Below, in pieces: positions 14,385 to 14,576 of a stretch of 14,576 nt of DNA. Numbering within the stretch: the first letter of the stretch is position 1; each line of letters starts with the position of its first letter. Both the position numbers and the translations under genes were made by a program. Source of the stretch: an uncultured Peptococcaceae bacterium (GTDB lineage: Bacteria > Bacillota > Peptococcia > Peptococcales > Peptococcaceae); contig CABQBF010000055.1 of NCBI GenBank assembly GCA_902462325.1, forward strand, positions 1-14,576. The letters are read 5' to 3'. The notes under the pieces were generated by a model. The model did no database searches and was not told the origin of the DNA. It was given only the letters and a program-made list of their open reading frames with translations.

Positions 14385-14449
14385 ATAGCCCTACGCAAAA
14401 GAAGCTTACTTTCTTGTCGATTGGCCAAACTTTTTATTGACAGGGCTAT
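14385..14449. repeat. Distant inverted repeat upstream of rpmG
   Basis: ATAGCCCT (14385-14392) is the reverse complement of AGGGCTAT (14442-14449), 49 nt apart; the right arm overlaps the last base of the rpmG -35 box. The palindrome TTGGCCAA (14421-14428) lies between. No protein-coding signal is seen here. The dyad may be chance. Confidence 0.4.
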
Positions 14450-14465
14450 GTTGTTATGCTAAACT
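14437..14465 (+). promoter_or_regulatory. Promoter of rpmG
   Basis: TTGACA (14437-14442) and TAAACT (14460-14465) are 17 bp apart: a perfect -35 and a 4/6 -10. It sits about 70 bases before the rpmG start and gives the ribosomal/transcription gene group a start of its own, as needed with tuf more than 14 kb away and terminated. Confidence 0.75.
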
Positions 14466-14532
14466 AGATAGGCGTGAAAAATAGGTATAAAAATAACCTT
14501 TTTTATAGAATTTCTTTCGGGAGGTGTTGGAA

Positions 14533-14576
14533 ATGCGCGTTGGAATTACCTTGGCTTGTACAGAATGCAAAAGACG
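14533..14576 (+). CDS. rpmG: Ribosomal protein L33, N-terminal end (partial)
   Basis: ATG at 14533 after a strong GGGAGGTG site (14519-14526). The 14 residues visible, MRVGITLACTECKR, match the start of bacterial L33 of the zinc-binding type, with the first CxxC pair (ACTEC). L33 is a small protein of the 50S subunit. The gene runs off the right edge. In related genomes it is typically followed by secE and nusG, which would confirm that the whole accessory block separates it from tuf. Confidence 0.92.
   Translation, partial: MRVGITLACTECKR

Noticed and set aside
14272..14532. Possible tRNA or structured RNA gene between LysR 2 and rpmG
   Set aside because: I looked for a cloverleaf (T-loop and anticodon arm) and found none; the dyads there are short and overlap promoter elements.
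93..14532. Signs of a mobile element or defence island
   Set aside because: No transposase, integrase, toxin-antitoxin, restriction, CRISPR or phage-like gene is encoded, and I see no flanking terminal repeats.

Overview
The window is an accessory block of about 14.4 kb between the 3' end of tuf (EF-Tu, positions 1-92) and the start of rpmG (ribosomal protein L33, from 14533). In many Bacillota these two genes are close neighbours in the tuf-rpmG-secE-nusG region. The ribosomal end genes, the strong AGGAGG-type ribosome binding sites, AT-rich non-coding DNA and the LysR, ABC and SLC13-type gene content suggest a low-to-moderate GC anaerobe of the Bacillota. Negativicutes (an Acidaminococcaceae-like genome) is a guess that the sequence alone cannot prove. 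I see no transposase, integrase, tRNA gene, attachment site or CRISPR array, so the block looks like settled accessory metabolism and not a recent mobile element.

Layout, left to right. (1) tuf 3' end with an intrinsic terminator. (2) A two-gene operon of GH3-fold acyl-adenylating proteins (295-1911 and 1940-3616), closed by a bidirectional terminator. (3) A LysR regulator on the minus strand (3665-4564), divergent from (4) a large alkaline-phosphatase-superfamily phosphodiesterase (4805-6862) with its own promoter and terminator. (5) A paralogous phosphodiesterase (7034-9151), also with its own promoter region, which lies inside a 12-bp inverted repeat. (6) An AT-rich intergenic region of 384 bp with a perfect 16-bp terminator hairpin, a split 19-nt direct repeat and a leader inverted repeat. 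(7) An SLC13/DASS-like membrane transporter (9536-10945). (8) A three-gene operon: zinc-ribbon protein, soluble ABC ATPase and an unrecognised 313-aa protein (11097-13288), closed by a bidirectional terminator. (9) A second LysR on the minus strand (13369-14271), divergent from rpmG, which has a strong promoter of its own.

Working idea (inference): an anionic substrate enters through the SLC13-like carrier, the two cytoplasmic metal-dependent hydrolases act on a phosphoester or phosphonate form of it, and the GH3 pair activates a carboxylate as an acyl-adenylate for transfer to an amine or another acceptor. One or both LysR proteins would sense an intermediate. Two features stand out. Both enzyme families occur as diverged tandem pairs, and in the GH3 pair only the second copy keeps a canonical ATP-binding loop. 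The substrate is not visible from sequence. The zinc-ribbon/ABC/313-aa operon may be an unrelated passenger.
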